From Salinicola lusitanus (GTDB taxonomy: Bacteria > Pseudomonadota > Gammaproteobacteria > Pseudomonadales > Halomonadaceae): a stretch of DNA of 64,000 nt. Each line of letters begins with the position of its first letter. The first letter of the stretch is position 1. Under the pieces are notes generated by a model. That model saw nothing but the letters and a program-made list of their open reading frames with translations. It made no database searches and had not been told where the DNA came from. The stretch spans positions 131,491 through 195,490 of the forward strand of contig NZ_PZJM01000013.1 in the NCBI RefSeq assembly GCF_003206045.1, written 5' to 3'. The position numbers were made by a program, and so were the translations under genes. Shown here in pieces: positions 33,723-42,079 of the stretch.

Positions 33723-34610
33723 ATGTCCGATTCCCGCTCCGTCGCCGTGCTTGGCCTGGGTGCCATGGGCCACGCTTTCGCCGCCAACCTGCTCGAGGCC
33801 GGCTTCGATGTCAGTGTCTGGAACCGCTCGCCCGACAAGGCTGACGACCTGGTCAATGGTGGCGCCAGACTTGCCGACTCCGCCGCCGATGCCGTTGCCG
33901 ATGCGCAGGCGGTCATCGTCATGCTGCCGGATCTGGCGATAACCCGTGATCTCCTGCTGGGCGGCCACGGGGCGTTGGCGGGGATGGCAAAAGGCGCGGT
34001 GCTGATTCAGATGGGGACGCTCGGCGTTGCCGAGACCGATCGGCTGATCGCCGAGGTGGAGGAAGCGCGAGACGACATCGTCTTCATCGACGCGCCGGTT
34101 TCCGGCACCAAGGCTCCGGCCGAGCAGGGTTCGGTGGTCGTACTGGCCAGTGGCGATCGAGAGCGCGCGGCAGGCATCGTCGAGCCGATCTTCGAGGTGC
34201 TGGGCAAGCAGACCCACTGGCTGGGGAAGGCCGGGCAGGGCGCGCGAATGAAGGTCGTCATCAACGCCTGGCTGATCTCGATGATGCAGGGGATCGCCGA
34301 GACCGCCCACCTCGCCGACGCGCTCGGCTTCGCGGCCGACGACCTGTGGCAGGTGCTCGAAGGGGGGCCGCTGGCCACGCCCTACATGAAGCTCAAGCTG
34401 GACACGATCGCCAGTGGCGACTTCGATCCACAGATGGCGCTGCAGTGGGGGCTGAAGGATGCAGGGCTCGCGCTGGAAGCGGGAGACGACGAGGCGCTGC
34501 CGTCACTGGCCCAGATCCGCAATCTCTGGTTCGACGCGGTCAATGCCGGCCATGGCGAGCAGGACATCGCGGCGATCCACGCGTATCTGGATCGCTATCG
34601 CCGCCGGTAA
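33723..34610 (+). CDS. 3-hydroxyisobutyrate/tartronate-semialdehyde-type NAD(P) dehydrogenase
   Basis: This 295-residue beta-hydroxyacid dehydrogenase has a Rossmann domain beginning VAVLGLGAMGHAFAANLLEAG, the substrate motif FIDAPVSGTKAPAEQGSVVV and the catalytic lysine region GKAGQGARMKVVINAWL. The closest functional types are 3-hydroxyisobutyrate dehydrogenase, GarR/GlxR and the plant-type glyoxylate reductases. The exact substrate cannot be decided. CGAGGA lies 9 bases before the ATG. It converges with argC. Confidence 0.8.
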   Translation: MSDSRSVAVLGLGAMGHAFAANLLEAGFDVSVWNRSPDKADDLVNGGARLADSAADAVADAQAVIVMLPDLAITRDLLLGGHGALAGMAKGAVLIQMGTLGVAETDRLIAEVEEARDDIVFIDAPVSGTKAPAEQGSVVVLASGDRERAAGIVEPIFEVLGKQTHWLGKAGQGARMKVVINAWLISMMQGIAETAHLADALGFAADDLWQVLEGGPLATPYMKLKLDTIASGDFDPQMALQWGLKDAGLALEAGDDEALPSLAQIRNLWFDAVNAGHGEQDIAAIHAYLDRYRRR

Positions 34611-34624
34611 CGGCTGTCGAACCT

Positions 34625-34654
34625 GCCGGGGCCGGGCTGGCCGATGGCCCCGGC
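34625..34654. terminator. Hairpin between convergent dehydrogenase and argC genes
   Basis: GCCGGGGCC (34625-34633) pairs perfectly with GGCCCCGGC (34646-34654) across a 12-base loop. It is placed to serve both converging genes, but no T tract follows on either strand. Confidence 0.35.
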
Positions 34655-34664
34655 GGGCGAGATG

Positions 34665-35636
34665 TCAGACGCCAAGGCCCGTGGCCTCGTCCACCCCCAG
34701 ATGCACGTTCATGTTCTGCACGGCGGAGCCCGCGGCGCCCTTGCCGAGGTTGTCGAGCCGCGAAACCAGGCAGACGCGCTCGTCGTTGCCGAACACGAAC
34801 AGGTCGACACGGTTGGTCTCGTTGGCGCCCTGGACGTCGAAGAAGCCGTTGTCCAGATTGTCGAGTGCCTCGAACGGCCGTACCCGGACGAACGGCTCGT
34901 CGGCGTAGTGCGCGCGATAGGCGTCGAGCAGCTCCTCCGCGCCCACGCCCGCGGGCAGCTGCGAGAGCTGCAGCGGCACGCTGACCATCAACCCTTTCAG
35001 GTACGGGCCGACGATCGGTGAGAACACCGGCGGCTGCGCCAGGCGGCCATGCTGCTGCATCTCCGGCAGGTGCTTGTGGCCGAGCGCCATGGCATAGGGG
35101 CGTGGCGCGTTCAGGCGGCCGTCACCGTCGTTCTGGTAGTCGGCGATCATCGCCTTGCCGCCACCGCTGTAGCCGGTCAGCGAGAAGGCGGAGAGCGGAT
35201 AGTCCGCCGGCAGCAGCCCGGCGTCCACCAGCGGCCGTACCAGCAGGATGAAGGCGCTGGCGTGGCAGCCGACGTTGGCGATGCGCTTGCTGGCGCGAAT
35301 CCGGTCGCGCTGGCCCTCGTCAAGCTCCGGCAGCCCGTAGACCCAGCTCGGGTCGGTACGAAACGCCGTGCTGGCATCGATCAGGCAGGTGTCCGGATTC
35401 TCGACCATCGCCGCGGCTTCGCGGGAGGCCGCATCCGGCAGGCATAGAAAGGCGACGTCGGCGGCGTTGAGCAGGCGTGCTCGCTCGGCCGGATCCTTGC
35501 GCTTGTCACTGTCGATGCGCAGCAGCTCGATATCGTCGCGGGCCTGGAGATAGTCGAACAGGCGCAGACCGGTGGTGCCTTCCTGGCCGTCGACGTAGAC
35601 CTTGAAGGTGCGCTGGGATGAGTCCGGAGATGCCAT
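34665..35636 (-). CDS. argC: N-acetyl-gamma-glutamyl-phosphate reductase, type 2
   Basis: This 323-residue enzyme of the shorter type 2 ArgC class reduces N-acetylglutamyl-phosphate to the semialdehyde in arginine synthesis. The NADP loop is [10 protein letters not shown] at about residues 18-27 and the catalytic cysteine is Cys124 in NVGCHASAF. Most relatives have a tyrosine after that cysteine, where this one has histidine. [11 protein letters not shown] and GHKHLPEM are conserved downstream motifs. The ATG at 35636 has CAGGAC 10-15 bases upstream; the long open frame further upstream is a shadow of the neighbouring gene. No other arg gene is adjacent. Confidence 0.85.
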   Translation of the reverse strand: MASPDSSQRTFKVYVDGQEGTTGLRLFDYLQARDDIELLRIDSDKRKDPAERARLLNAADVAFLCLPDAASREAAAMVENPDTCLIDASTAFRTDPSWVYGLPELDEGQRDRIRASKRIANVGCHASAFILLVRPLVDAGLLPADYPLSAFSLTGYSGGGKAMIADYQNDGDGRLNAPRPYAMALGHKHLPEMQQHGRLAQPPVFSPIVGPYLKGLMVSVPLQLSQLPAGVGAEELLDAYRAHYADEPFVRVRPFEALDNLDNGFFDVQGANETNRVDLFVFGNDERVCLVSRLDNLGKGAAGSAVQNMNVHLGVDEATGLGV

Positions 35637-35698
35637 GGGCGTTGTCCTGCCAGTGATCTTTGACGATATCGTGATCGCGTTATTGTGGGGGTTCGGGG

Positions 35699-36949
35699 TC
35701 AGCTTGTCATGCCGTTGAGCGGTCGGGCCGCCAGTCGGGACTCGCCCTGGCACTCCTGGGCGCAGCGCTCGATTCGCCGACACGCCTCGCGCAGGCGGTC
35801 GGCATCCACGGTCAGGCTCAGCCGCACGAAGCCCGCGGCGGAAGCGCCGAACGCCTCGCCCGCGAGCACCGATACGCCATGCTCGTCGAGCAGGCGGTCG
35901 GCGAAGGCGTGGGTGCTGAGCCCGGTCGCGCGAATGTCGATCATCATGAACATCCCGGCGGCGGGTGGCAGCGTGGCGACGGTCTCGCTGTCGCGCAGGG
36001 TCTCGACCACCGCATCGCGGCGCTGGCGGTAGGTCTCGCGCATCGCCTCCAGCGCCGCCGGCGGTGCGTCGAAAGCGGCGATGGCCGCGTCCTGGATGAA
36101 CGGCTGGCAGCCGTAGAGCATGCACAGGGCGAGATTGACCAGATGGGTCATCAGGGGCCGCGGGCCGACGACCCAGCCGAGCCGCCAGCCGGTCATGGCG
36201 TGGGATTTCGACAGGCTGCTGATCACCACGGTGCGCTCCGCCATGCCCGGCAGGCTGTCGGGACTGAGGTGCTCGCCGTCGAAGACCAGGTCGGCGTAGA
36301 CGGCATCGACGATCAACCACAGATCGTGATCGCGGCAGAGCGTGGCGATCGATTGCCACAGCGCCGGCGTCAGGCACTGGCCGGTTGGGTTGTGCGGGCT
36401 GTTGATCAGGATCGCCTTGGTGTGCGGGGTGATCGCCGCCTCGATGTCGGCCGATCGGGGCTGGAAGCCTTCGTCGGCCGGCAGCGGAACCCACACCGGC
36501 ACCGCGCCGGTGGACTGCACCACCGCCTCGTAGGTGACGTAGGCCGGTTCGGGGACGATCACCTCGTCGCCCGGATCGAGCAGGCACTGGGCCGTGGCGT
36601 AGAGACCGCACTGCGCGCCGGCGAGCACGGCGACGTGGTCCGCGCTCGTCCCGGGCTGGCCGCCATGGGCGCGATGAAAGGCCGCGATGCGCTCGCGCAG
36701 GACCGGCTTGCCCTGAACGTCGGCGTAGTGGGTCACGCCGCGCCGCAGACTGTCGACAGCGGCGTCGACGATCGAGGGCGGGGTGTCGAAATCGGGATCG
36801 CCCACCGAGAGGACGATCACGTCCTCGCCACGGGCCTGGCGCGCCTTGGCACGGAAGTGGATGTTCCAGGCGCTGGCGCCCTCGCCGGCGATGCGTCGGG
36901 TCAACTGGGCAAAGCGGGGAGACGGGGTGTGTGGGTCGGCTGAACGCAT
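35699..36949 (-). CDS. aruH: AruH-like arginine:pyruvate transaminase
   Basis: This 416-residue class I/II PLP aminotransferase has its PLP lysine in [19 protein letters not shown]. From memory it closely resembles Pseudomonas aeruginosa AruH, sharing [27 protein letters not shown] and [16 protein letters not shown]. AruH transfers the amino group of L-arginine to pyruvate, giving 2-ketoarginine and alanine. The partner decarboxylase AruI is not in the window, so the assignment rests on sequence. It is followed by argC after 62 bases. Confidence 0.75.
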   Translation of the reverse strand: MRSADPHTPSPRFAQLTRRIAGEGASAWNIHFRAKARQARGEDVIVLSVGDPDFDTPPSIVDAAVDSLRRGVTHYADVQGKPVLRERIAAFHRAHGGQPGTSADHVAVLAGAQCGLYATAQCLLDPGDEVIVPEPAYVTYEAVVQSTGAVPVWVPLPADEGFQPRSADIEAAITPHTKAILINSPHNPTGQCLTPALWQSIATLCRDHDLWLIVDAVYADLVFDGEHLSPDSLPGMAERTVVISSLSKSHAMTGWRLGWVVGPRPLMTHLVNLALCMLYGCQPFIQDAAIAAFDAPPAALEAMRETYRQRRDAVVETLRDSETVATLPPAAGMFMMIDIRATGLSTHAFADRLLDEHGVSVLAGEAFGASAAGFVRLSLTVDADRLREACRRIERCAQECQGESRLAARPLNGMTS

Positions 36950-37027
36950 GGTGGTCCCGTGGTGGCGAGTCGCGGAGTGGAAGCTGGCTGATGGTGACAG
37001 ACTAACGATTCCGCGTTGCCACGAACA

Positions 37028-37058
37028 GCCACCGAGCGGGGCGTGCCTGCTCGGTGGC
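37028..37058 (-). terminator. Hairpin after the betaine/carnitine-binding protein gene
   Basis: GCCACCGAGC (37028-37037) pairs perfectly with GCTCGGTGGC (37049-37058) over an 11-base loop. It lies about 50 bases past the binding-protein stop and before the aminotransferase gene. There is no clear U tract, so it may be partial or factor-dependent. Confidence 0.35.
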
Positions 37059-37109
37059 CGTGCGTCGCCTTGTCGGCGTCGGCAGGACGATGCCGGTCGG
37101 GCCGAGACG

Positions 37110-38066
37110 TTACTGCAGGCTGGCGTTTACCGCCTCGAGTGCCGGTCGGCCGTCGCGGGTGGTAATGCCATCGAGGAACTCGGCGACGCGGTCGGGATGA
37201 TCCTGCAACCACTCCCGGGCGACCGCCTCGGCCGAGCGCTCCTGGCGGCCATAGCCGTCGATGAACTCGCTCTGCTCGTCGGCGGTCAGGGTGAACTGCC
37301 CGAGCAGTGCCATCAGGTTGGGGTTGGCCTCGGCGAACGCCTTGTTGACGATGGTGCGCACCTCGCTCTTGCCGTTGTCGGGGCCGTAGACCGACTCCGG
37401 GTCGTCGAGGATGTGCATGTCGTAGGCCGGCGCCATCCAGTGCGGGGTCCAGCCGTACCAGAGGATCCAGCGCTTGTCGTTGAAGGCGGTGTCGACCTCC
37501 GACAGCATGCCCGGCGTCGAGGATTCGAGAATCTGCCAGTCGCCCAGCCCGTAGAGGTCCCGGTCCTTGGCGTCGTGGATGAACGTGCTGACCGTCGAGC
37601 CGGACTCGATCGAGTAGAAACGGCCGCCGAACCGGTCACGGTGCGCGGCCAGGTCCTCGGCACTGTGAACGCCGGCGTCGTAGACGTAACCGGGCACCGC
37701 GAAGCCCATCCGCGCGCCGGTGACGTTGGTGCCGAGATCCTCGATCTTGCCGCTGGCCATCGCCTGATCGTGGCTCTCCTGCTGGGCTGGCATCCAGCCG
37801 GCCAGGAACACGTCGCTGTCGCCGGTCTGCAGCGTCTGATAGCCGACCGTGCTGCTGACCTCCTGGGTCTCGCTGTCGTAGCCGAGCGGTTCGATCAGTT
37901 GGCTGAAGACTTCGGTCTTGACCGTGACCCCCGGCCAGGGGGGGACGATGAAATTGACGCTGTCGGCCTCGTCCGGCTGCGGGTCTTGGGCGAATGCCGC
38001 GACCGATGCGGTCATCAGCGAGAGTGGCAGCAGCGTGGCGGCCACGAGTGCGGGGCGTAGTGTCAT
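37110..38066 (-). CDS. Periplasmic glycine betaine/carnitine/choline-binding protein (OpuAC/ProX family)
   Basis: This 318-residue ABC-transporter solute-binding protein has a Sec signal peptide (residues 1-26, cleaved at AFA-QD) and an OpuAC domain. Aromatic residues that could form the cation-binding box are in FIVPPWPGV, LAGWMPAQ and ILWYGWTPHWM. No permease or ATPase gene is adjacent. That matches CaiX and CbcX of Pseudomonas, which share one core transporter encoded elsewhere. The context of carnitine genes suggests a CaiX-like role, but choline, betaine or a trimethylammonium phosphonate are equally possible. GAGGAG precedes the ATG. Confidence 0.85.
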   Translation of the reverse strand: MTLRPALVAATLLPLSLMTASVAAFAQDPQPDEADSVNFIVPPWPGVTVKTEVFSQLIEPLGYDSETQEVSSTVGYQTLQTGDSDVFLAGWMPAQQESHDQAMASGKIEDLGTNVTGARMGFAVPGYVYDAGVHSAEDLAAHRDRFGGRFYSIESGSTVSTFIHDAKDRDLYGLGDWQILESSTPGMLSEVDTAFNDKRWILWYGWTPHWMAPAYDMHILDDPESVYGPDNGKSEVRTIVNKAFAEANPNLMALLGQFTLTADEQSEFIDGYGRQERSAEAVAREWLQDHPDRVAEFLDGITTRDGRPALEAVNASLQ

Positions 38067-38081
38067 GATGACTCCTCGTTG

Positions 38082-38714
38082 TTATGTCGATTTCGGGTGT
38101 CGGTTCCGGGTATCGATTCCGGGGCTGGGCTCCGCTGATTCGTTCCGGACCTCTGGCAGCCCGGCGCCCTCGAACGGCGGACGCCCCAGAACCCGTTCGA
38201 GGGCCGGGCGGAAATGCGCGAGCGTCAGCGTGTCGTAGTCGGGGTCGAACGAGGTCTGGTCCCACTCGTCACAGAAGCGGACCGTGCGCGGGTAGGCAGG
38301 GTGATCGCGATAGTCGTCACGGGCGTGGCGGTCCAGGCCGTAGAAGTGGCGGTAATGATAGCCCTGGAACAGCTCGTGATGACGGATCATCCACAGGTTC
38401 AGCGGGTCGACGAACGGCTCCAGGATCGCGGCGGCGATCTCGGCGTGGTTGTCCGGGGCCAGGTCGTCGCCGATATCGTGAAGCAAGGCACAGACGACGG
38501 TCTCTTCGTCGGCACCGGCACGCTCGGCGCGCGTCGCCGTCTGCAGGCAGTGGGTATAGCGGTCGACGGGGTAGCCGTGAGTGTCGCCCTCGAGACGCCG
38601 CAGATGCGCGACCACGCGATCGACCACGCCTTCGCGGTAGTCGCGAAAGTGGACGTCGATCTCGCGCCAGTCATCCGCCTGGCTATGATCGAACCGGGTA
38701 AACGTGGCGTTCAT
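38082..38714 (-). CDS. HD-domain protein, candidate TmpB-like di-iron oxygenase
   Basis: This 210-residue single HD domain carries His55 (RYTHCLQTA), the His79-Asp80 pair (ALLHDIGD), His90 (DNHAE), His112/113 (RHHELF) and acidic residues Asp149/Asp152 (FCDEWDQTSF). That is the ligand order of mixed-valent di-iron oxygenases of the MIOX/PhnZ/TmpB type as well as of HD phosphohydrolases. Its start overlaps the stop of a GBBH-like dioxygenase gene (ATGA), as expected of a two-step pathway. TmpB converts 1-hydroxy-2-(trimethylamino)ethylphosphonate to glycine betaine and phosphate. The specific function is inferred; a phosphohydrolase remains possible. Confidence 0.7.
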   Translation of the reverse strand: MNATFTRFDHSQADDWREIDVHFRDYREGVVDRVVAHLRRLEGDTHGYPVDRYTHCLQTATRAERAGADEETVVCALLHDIGDDLAPDNHAEIAAAILEPFVDPLNLWMIRHHELFQGYHYRHFYGLDRHARDDYRDHPAYPRTVRFCDEWDQTSFDPDYDTLTLAHFRPALERVLGRPPFEGAGLPEVRNESAEPSPGIDTRNRHPKST

Positions 38715-39841
38715 GCGGACTCCTGCTGCGATTGAAGGGAGATACCGGCTTGACGACGCAACGTCAGTCGTCGGCTGGCGGTGGTGTCGCGATCGACGTA
38801 GCCCTGGCGCAGATGGCGAACGCCCTGGCTCAGCCTAAAAGCAGTGCGTCCGTGCAGTAGCCGGTAGTTGTCCATGATCAGCATCTCGCCGGGTGCCAAC
38901 TTGGGCGTCAGGGTCAGTTCCGGCGCCGTGATCAGCGCGAAGAAGGCGCGCCGGGCAGCGTAGTAGCGCTCCAACTGCTCGGGCGGCAACGGCGGGATGC
39001 GCTCGGTACGATTGTTGTAGCGTACCCGGATCACCTCGCCGCGGGGGTCGAGTTCGATCAGCGGACCCTCGCTTTCCAGGTGGGCGTCATCGTCGACGTA
39101 GCGGAATCGTGTCGAGGTGCGGGTCAGGCAGTCGAAGGCGTCGGGATCGTCCCGGCGCAGGCGCTTCGCGGCCATGAAGCCGTCGGTCAGCGTGCTGTCA
39201 CCGCCGCTATCGGCGTTGCTCAGGCAGTGCAGCCAGATATAGCCGGGTATCGGATCGCGATAGGGGTTGTCGGTATGCGGTTCGAGCCCGCGCTGCGTCA
39301 TGGTCAGGTCGTAGGCATCGGCGATCGACTTGACGTCGGCGATGCCGCCCCAGTTGGTCCGACGCAGCGGCCCCAGGCGCTCCACCAGCGGCATCATGCC
39401 ATCGAGCGTCAGCGGTACGCCGCTGACCTTGACGAAACCGTAGCGCTCGAGCCCCTCGAGCATCTCCGACAGGGCGTCGTCGCGCTCCAGCGCCTGGCTG
39501 AAATCGGCACTCGGCATGATCGCCAGCGACGCATCCCAGTGCTCATGGATGGCGCCGGCCGGCGGCGCCGGATGCAGGTCACGCCAGGGGAAACGGGCAC
39601 GATGTCCGTCGCTGAACGTCAAGTCGACCGTCTCGCCGTCACACGCTGCGCCGGTCAGCGCCAGGTCCTGCGGCAAGGCGGCCGCCTCGATCAGCCGCTG
39701 GCCGGTGCGGGGATCGAGCGTTTCCGCATCGGGGGAGCGCTCGCGTAGCCACAGCGCGTGGAAGCGCGTTTCCCGATTGCCCTCGACCACTCTCAGCTGG
39801 CGAGCGTGGGTGCCGGGAATGATCTCGACGAAAACATCCAT
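38711..39841 (-). CDS. GBBH-like Fe(II)/2-oxoglutarate dioxygenase, candidate TmpA
   Basis: This 376-residue protein has an N-terminal DUF971-like domain (about 1-95) and a C-terminal TauD/CAS-type domain. The iron ligands are His189 and Asp191 in EPHTDNPYRDP and His330 in YRLLHGRTAF, with the 2-oxoglutarate arginine just after. The cysteines that bind zinc in the N-terminal domain of human BBOX1 are absent. It would hydroxylate gamma-butyrobetaine to carnitine, or, as TmpA, hydroxylate 2-(trimethylamino)ethylphosphonate. The 4-base overlap with an HD-domain gene and the second GBBH gene at 43549 favour TmpA. It is divergent from a GlxA-type regulator. Confidence 0.75.
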   Translation of the reverse strand: MDVFVEIIPGTHARQLRVVEGNRETRFHALWLRERSPDAETLDPRTGQRLIEAAALPQDLALTGAACDGETVDLTFSDGHRARFPWRDLHPAPPAGAIHEHWDASLAIMPSADFSQALERDDALSEMLEGLERYGFVKVSGVPLTLDGMMPLVERLGPLRRTNWGGIADVKSIADAYDLTMTQRGLEPHTDNPYRDPIPGYIWLHCLSNADSGGDSTLTDGFMAAKRLRRDDPDAFDCLTRTSTRFRYVDDDAHLESEGPLIELDPRGEVIRVRYNNRTERIPPLPPEQLERYYAARRAFFALITAPELTLTPKLAPGEMLIMDNYRLLHGRTAFRLSQGVRHLRQGYVDRDTTASRRLTLRRQAGISLQSQQESA

Positions 39842-39936
39842 GGCGACATCTCTCGGTGGGTCAGTGTCCTGATACCCTAGGAGGTGTCGCGCCGAGGCAA
39901 TTGATATTTTTGGCCGTATCGGCGACGCTTTTCGCC

Positions 39937-40956
39937 ATGTCCGATCATTCGACGCCGGAATGGCTCTATCCCCGCCCCGACCTGCCGCCCGTGCTGTCGC
40001 CCGAGGAGGCGGACGTCACGGTCAATCTCTGGTTGCTGCCGAAGTTCTCGATGCTGACGCTCTACTGTCTGCTCGAGCCGCTGCGCGTCGCCAATCGTTT
40101 CGGGCGCTCGCTGTTCGCGTGGCGGCTGTTTTCCAACGACGGTAGGCCGGTGACCGCCAGCAACGGCGTGACCGTCGATGTCGATGCGGCACTGGGGCGA
40201 ACGCCGATCTTCGACAATCTGTTCGTGGTGGCCTCCTACGAGGCCGAAGCGACGGTGGCCTCGTCGCACTGGGCGGCGTTGCGTCAGGTCGCGGCCCATG
40301 GCGGTCTGCTCGCGGCGCTGGAGACGGGGGCCTTCATTCTCGCCCGGGCCGGGTTGCTCGACGACTTCGAAGTTGCCCTTCACTGGGAGAGCGCACCGGC
40401 CTTCGCGGAAGAGTTCCCCGGTCTCGCCCTGAGCGACGCCCGCTACCGGTTCGATCGCCAGCGTCTGACGGGCGGCGGCGGTGCGGCCAGTCTCGACTTG
40501 ATGATGGCTTTCATCGAGCGGGAGCACGGGGCCAACCTGGTCGCGGCGCTGAGCCGGCAGCTGGTCCACTCGCGCCTGGACCCCTGCGTCCAGGAGGATG
40601 GCGAGGGGCGGGCCGGCTCGGCGTATCGACCCCGGAGCGTGCGTCGGGCGGAGGCGATCATGGAGGCCAATCTGGCGCAGCCGCTGACGATCCCGGAGAT
40701 CTGCCAACGGGTCGGCCAGTCCCAGCGCCAGCTCAACCGGCTCTTTCAGCGCTATCGCGGCGAAACGGCGAAGGGTCGCTACCTATCGCTGCGACTCGAT
40801 CGGGCCCGGCAGATCCTCGCCGATAGCCGAACCAGCGTGACTCAGGCCGGGTTGGCGGCAGGATTCACCCAGCCAGCGCATTTCTCCCGGATCTACCGGG
40901 CACGGTTCGGCGAGTCGCCGCGAACCACGGCACAGCGGGGAAGAAGCGTGTCGTGA
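39937..40956 (+). CDS. GlxA-family (DJ-1/PfpI plus AraC) regulator
   Basis: This 339-residue regulator has an N-terminal DJ-1/PfpI-like class I glutamine-amidotransferase domain (about 20-190, with LYCLLEPLRVANRFGRSLFAWRL) and a C-terminal AraC HTH (about 225-330). It belongs with GbdR, CdhR and ArgR-type activators, which sense betaines, carnitine or basic amino acids. It is divergent from the GBBH-like gene (95 bases) and stands just before cdhC, so it probably controls one or both. The ATG at 39937 has no clear ribosome site; a TTG at 39901 in frame is an alternative. Confidence 0.82.
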   Translation: MSDHSTPEWLYPRPDLPPVLSPEEADVTVNLWLLPKFSMLTLYCLLEPLRVANRFGRSLFAWRLFSNDGRPVTASNGVTVDVDAALGRTPIFDNLFVVASYEAEATVASSHWAALRQVAAHGGLLAALETGAFILARAGLLDDFEVALHWESAPAFAEEFPGLALSDARYRFDRQRLTGGGGAASLDLMMAFIEREHGANLVAALSRQLVHSRLDPCVQEDGEGRAGSAYRPRSVRRAEAIMEANLAQPLTIPEICQRVGQSQRQLNRLFQRYRGETAKGRYLSLRLDRARQILADSRTSVTQAGLAAGFTQPAHFSRIYRARFGESPRTTAQRGRSVS

Positions 40957-41098
40957 AGCGTCAATTTCATGGCGTCTTATGACAACTTGCGGGGCCCGGC
41001 GACAACCACAATGGATGACATCGACAGGCACCCACCGGGTGCACTCATGCACCGCCGCGAACGGCCAACGAGTCGCGGCCGGACCAAGAGAGGATTCC

Positions 41099-41980
41099 AT
41101 GAATCGCGACGTCATCCTGACCTGTGCCGTGACCGGCGCCGGCGATACCGCCGGCAAGCACCCTGACCTGCCGATCACCCCGCGCCAGATCGCCGACAGC
41201 GCGCTGGACGCCGCCCGTGCCGGTGCCAGCATCGTCCACCTTCACGTACGCGACCCGGAGACCGGTGGCATCAGCCACTCGACCGATCACTTCCGCGAGG
41301 TGGTCGAGCGCATCCGCGACTCCGACGTGGACGCGGTGATCAACATCACTGCCGGTGGCGGTGGCGATCTCTACCCCGAGATTCGCGATGGCGTGATCCA
41401 CGGGCTCGAGGGCACCGACCTGCAGACGGCGGCGGAGCGCCACCACCCGGTGGGCGAACTGCTGCCGGAGCTGTGCACGCTGGACTGCGGCAGCCTCAAC
41501 TTCGGCGATATGGTCTACCTCAACAGCGCCGACTGGCTGCGCGAACATGCGCGCCTGATCCAGCAGGCCGGGGTCAAGCCGGAGCTCGAGTGCTTCGATC
41601 TCGGCCACGTCTGGTTCGCCCGTCAGCTGGTCGAAGAGGGGCTGATCGACGGCGACCCGCTGTTCCAGCTCTGCCTGGGGATTCCCTGGGGCGCCGAGGC
41701 GGACACCGAGACCATGCTGGCGATGCGCAACAAGCTGCCGGAAAACGCGATCTGGTCGGCGTTCGGCATCGGTCGCCAGCAGTTCCCGATGGCGGCGCAG
41801 TCGATGATCCTGGGCGGGCACATGCGGGTCGGCCTGGAGGACAATCTCTACCTGAGCAAGGGGGTCTTCGCCACCAACGCCCAACTGGTCGAGCGTGCCG
41901 CCGCCATCGCCGAGAACCTCGGCGGCAGGGTGCAGACGCCGGCGCAGACTCGCGAGTCGCTGGGACTGCGCAAGCCCTGA
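41099..41980 (+). CDS. cdhC: Dehydrocarnitine-cleaving BKACE-family enzyme CdhC
   Basis: This 293-residue protein of the beta-keto acid cleavage enzyme family (formerly DUF849) has a TIM barrel with the zinc pair His47 and His49 in VHLHVRDP and the acidic residue in ELECFDLGH. In the carnitine pathway it combines 3-dehydrocarnitine with acetyl-CoA to give betainyl-CoA and acetoacetate. The next two genes, carnitine dehydrogenase and a thioesterase, fix that assignment; without them it might be called a 3-keto-5-aminohexanoate cleavage enzyme. The ATG at 41099 follows AGAGAGGA. Confidence 0.85.
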   Translation: MNRDVILTCAVTGAGDTAGKHPDLPITPRQIADSALDAARAGASIVHLHVRDPETGGISHSTDHFREVVERIRDSDVDAVINITAGGGGDLYPEIRDGVIHGLEGTDLQTAAERHHPVGELLPELCTLDCGSLNFGDMVYLNSADWLREHARLIQQAGVKPELECFDLGHVWFARQLVEEGLIDGDPLFQLCLGIPWGAEADTETMLAMRNKLPENAIWSAFGIGRQQFPMAAQSMILGGHMRVGLEDNLYLSKGVFATNAQLVERAAAIAENLGGRVQTPAQTRESLGLRKP

Positions 41981-42079
41981 TTTCGCCTGAACTCTCCCGT
42001 TTTACGTGAACGCGCCCCGGCCATCTCCCGAGTGCGCGTTCGCCGTCAATCCTGTTTCGCATCGTCATGGAGTGCCCTG

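Noticed and set aside
35637..36611. Upstream extension of the argC frame into a 648-residue protein
   Set aside because: The extra residues are a shadow of the aminotransferase gene and have low-complexity Arg/Gly composition. The ATG at 35636 with CAGGAC upstream gives a normal type 2 ArgC.
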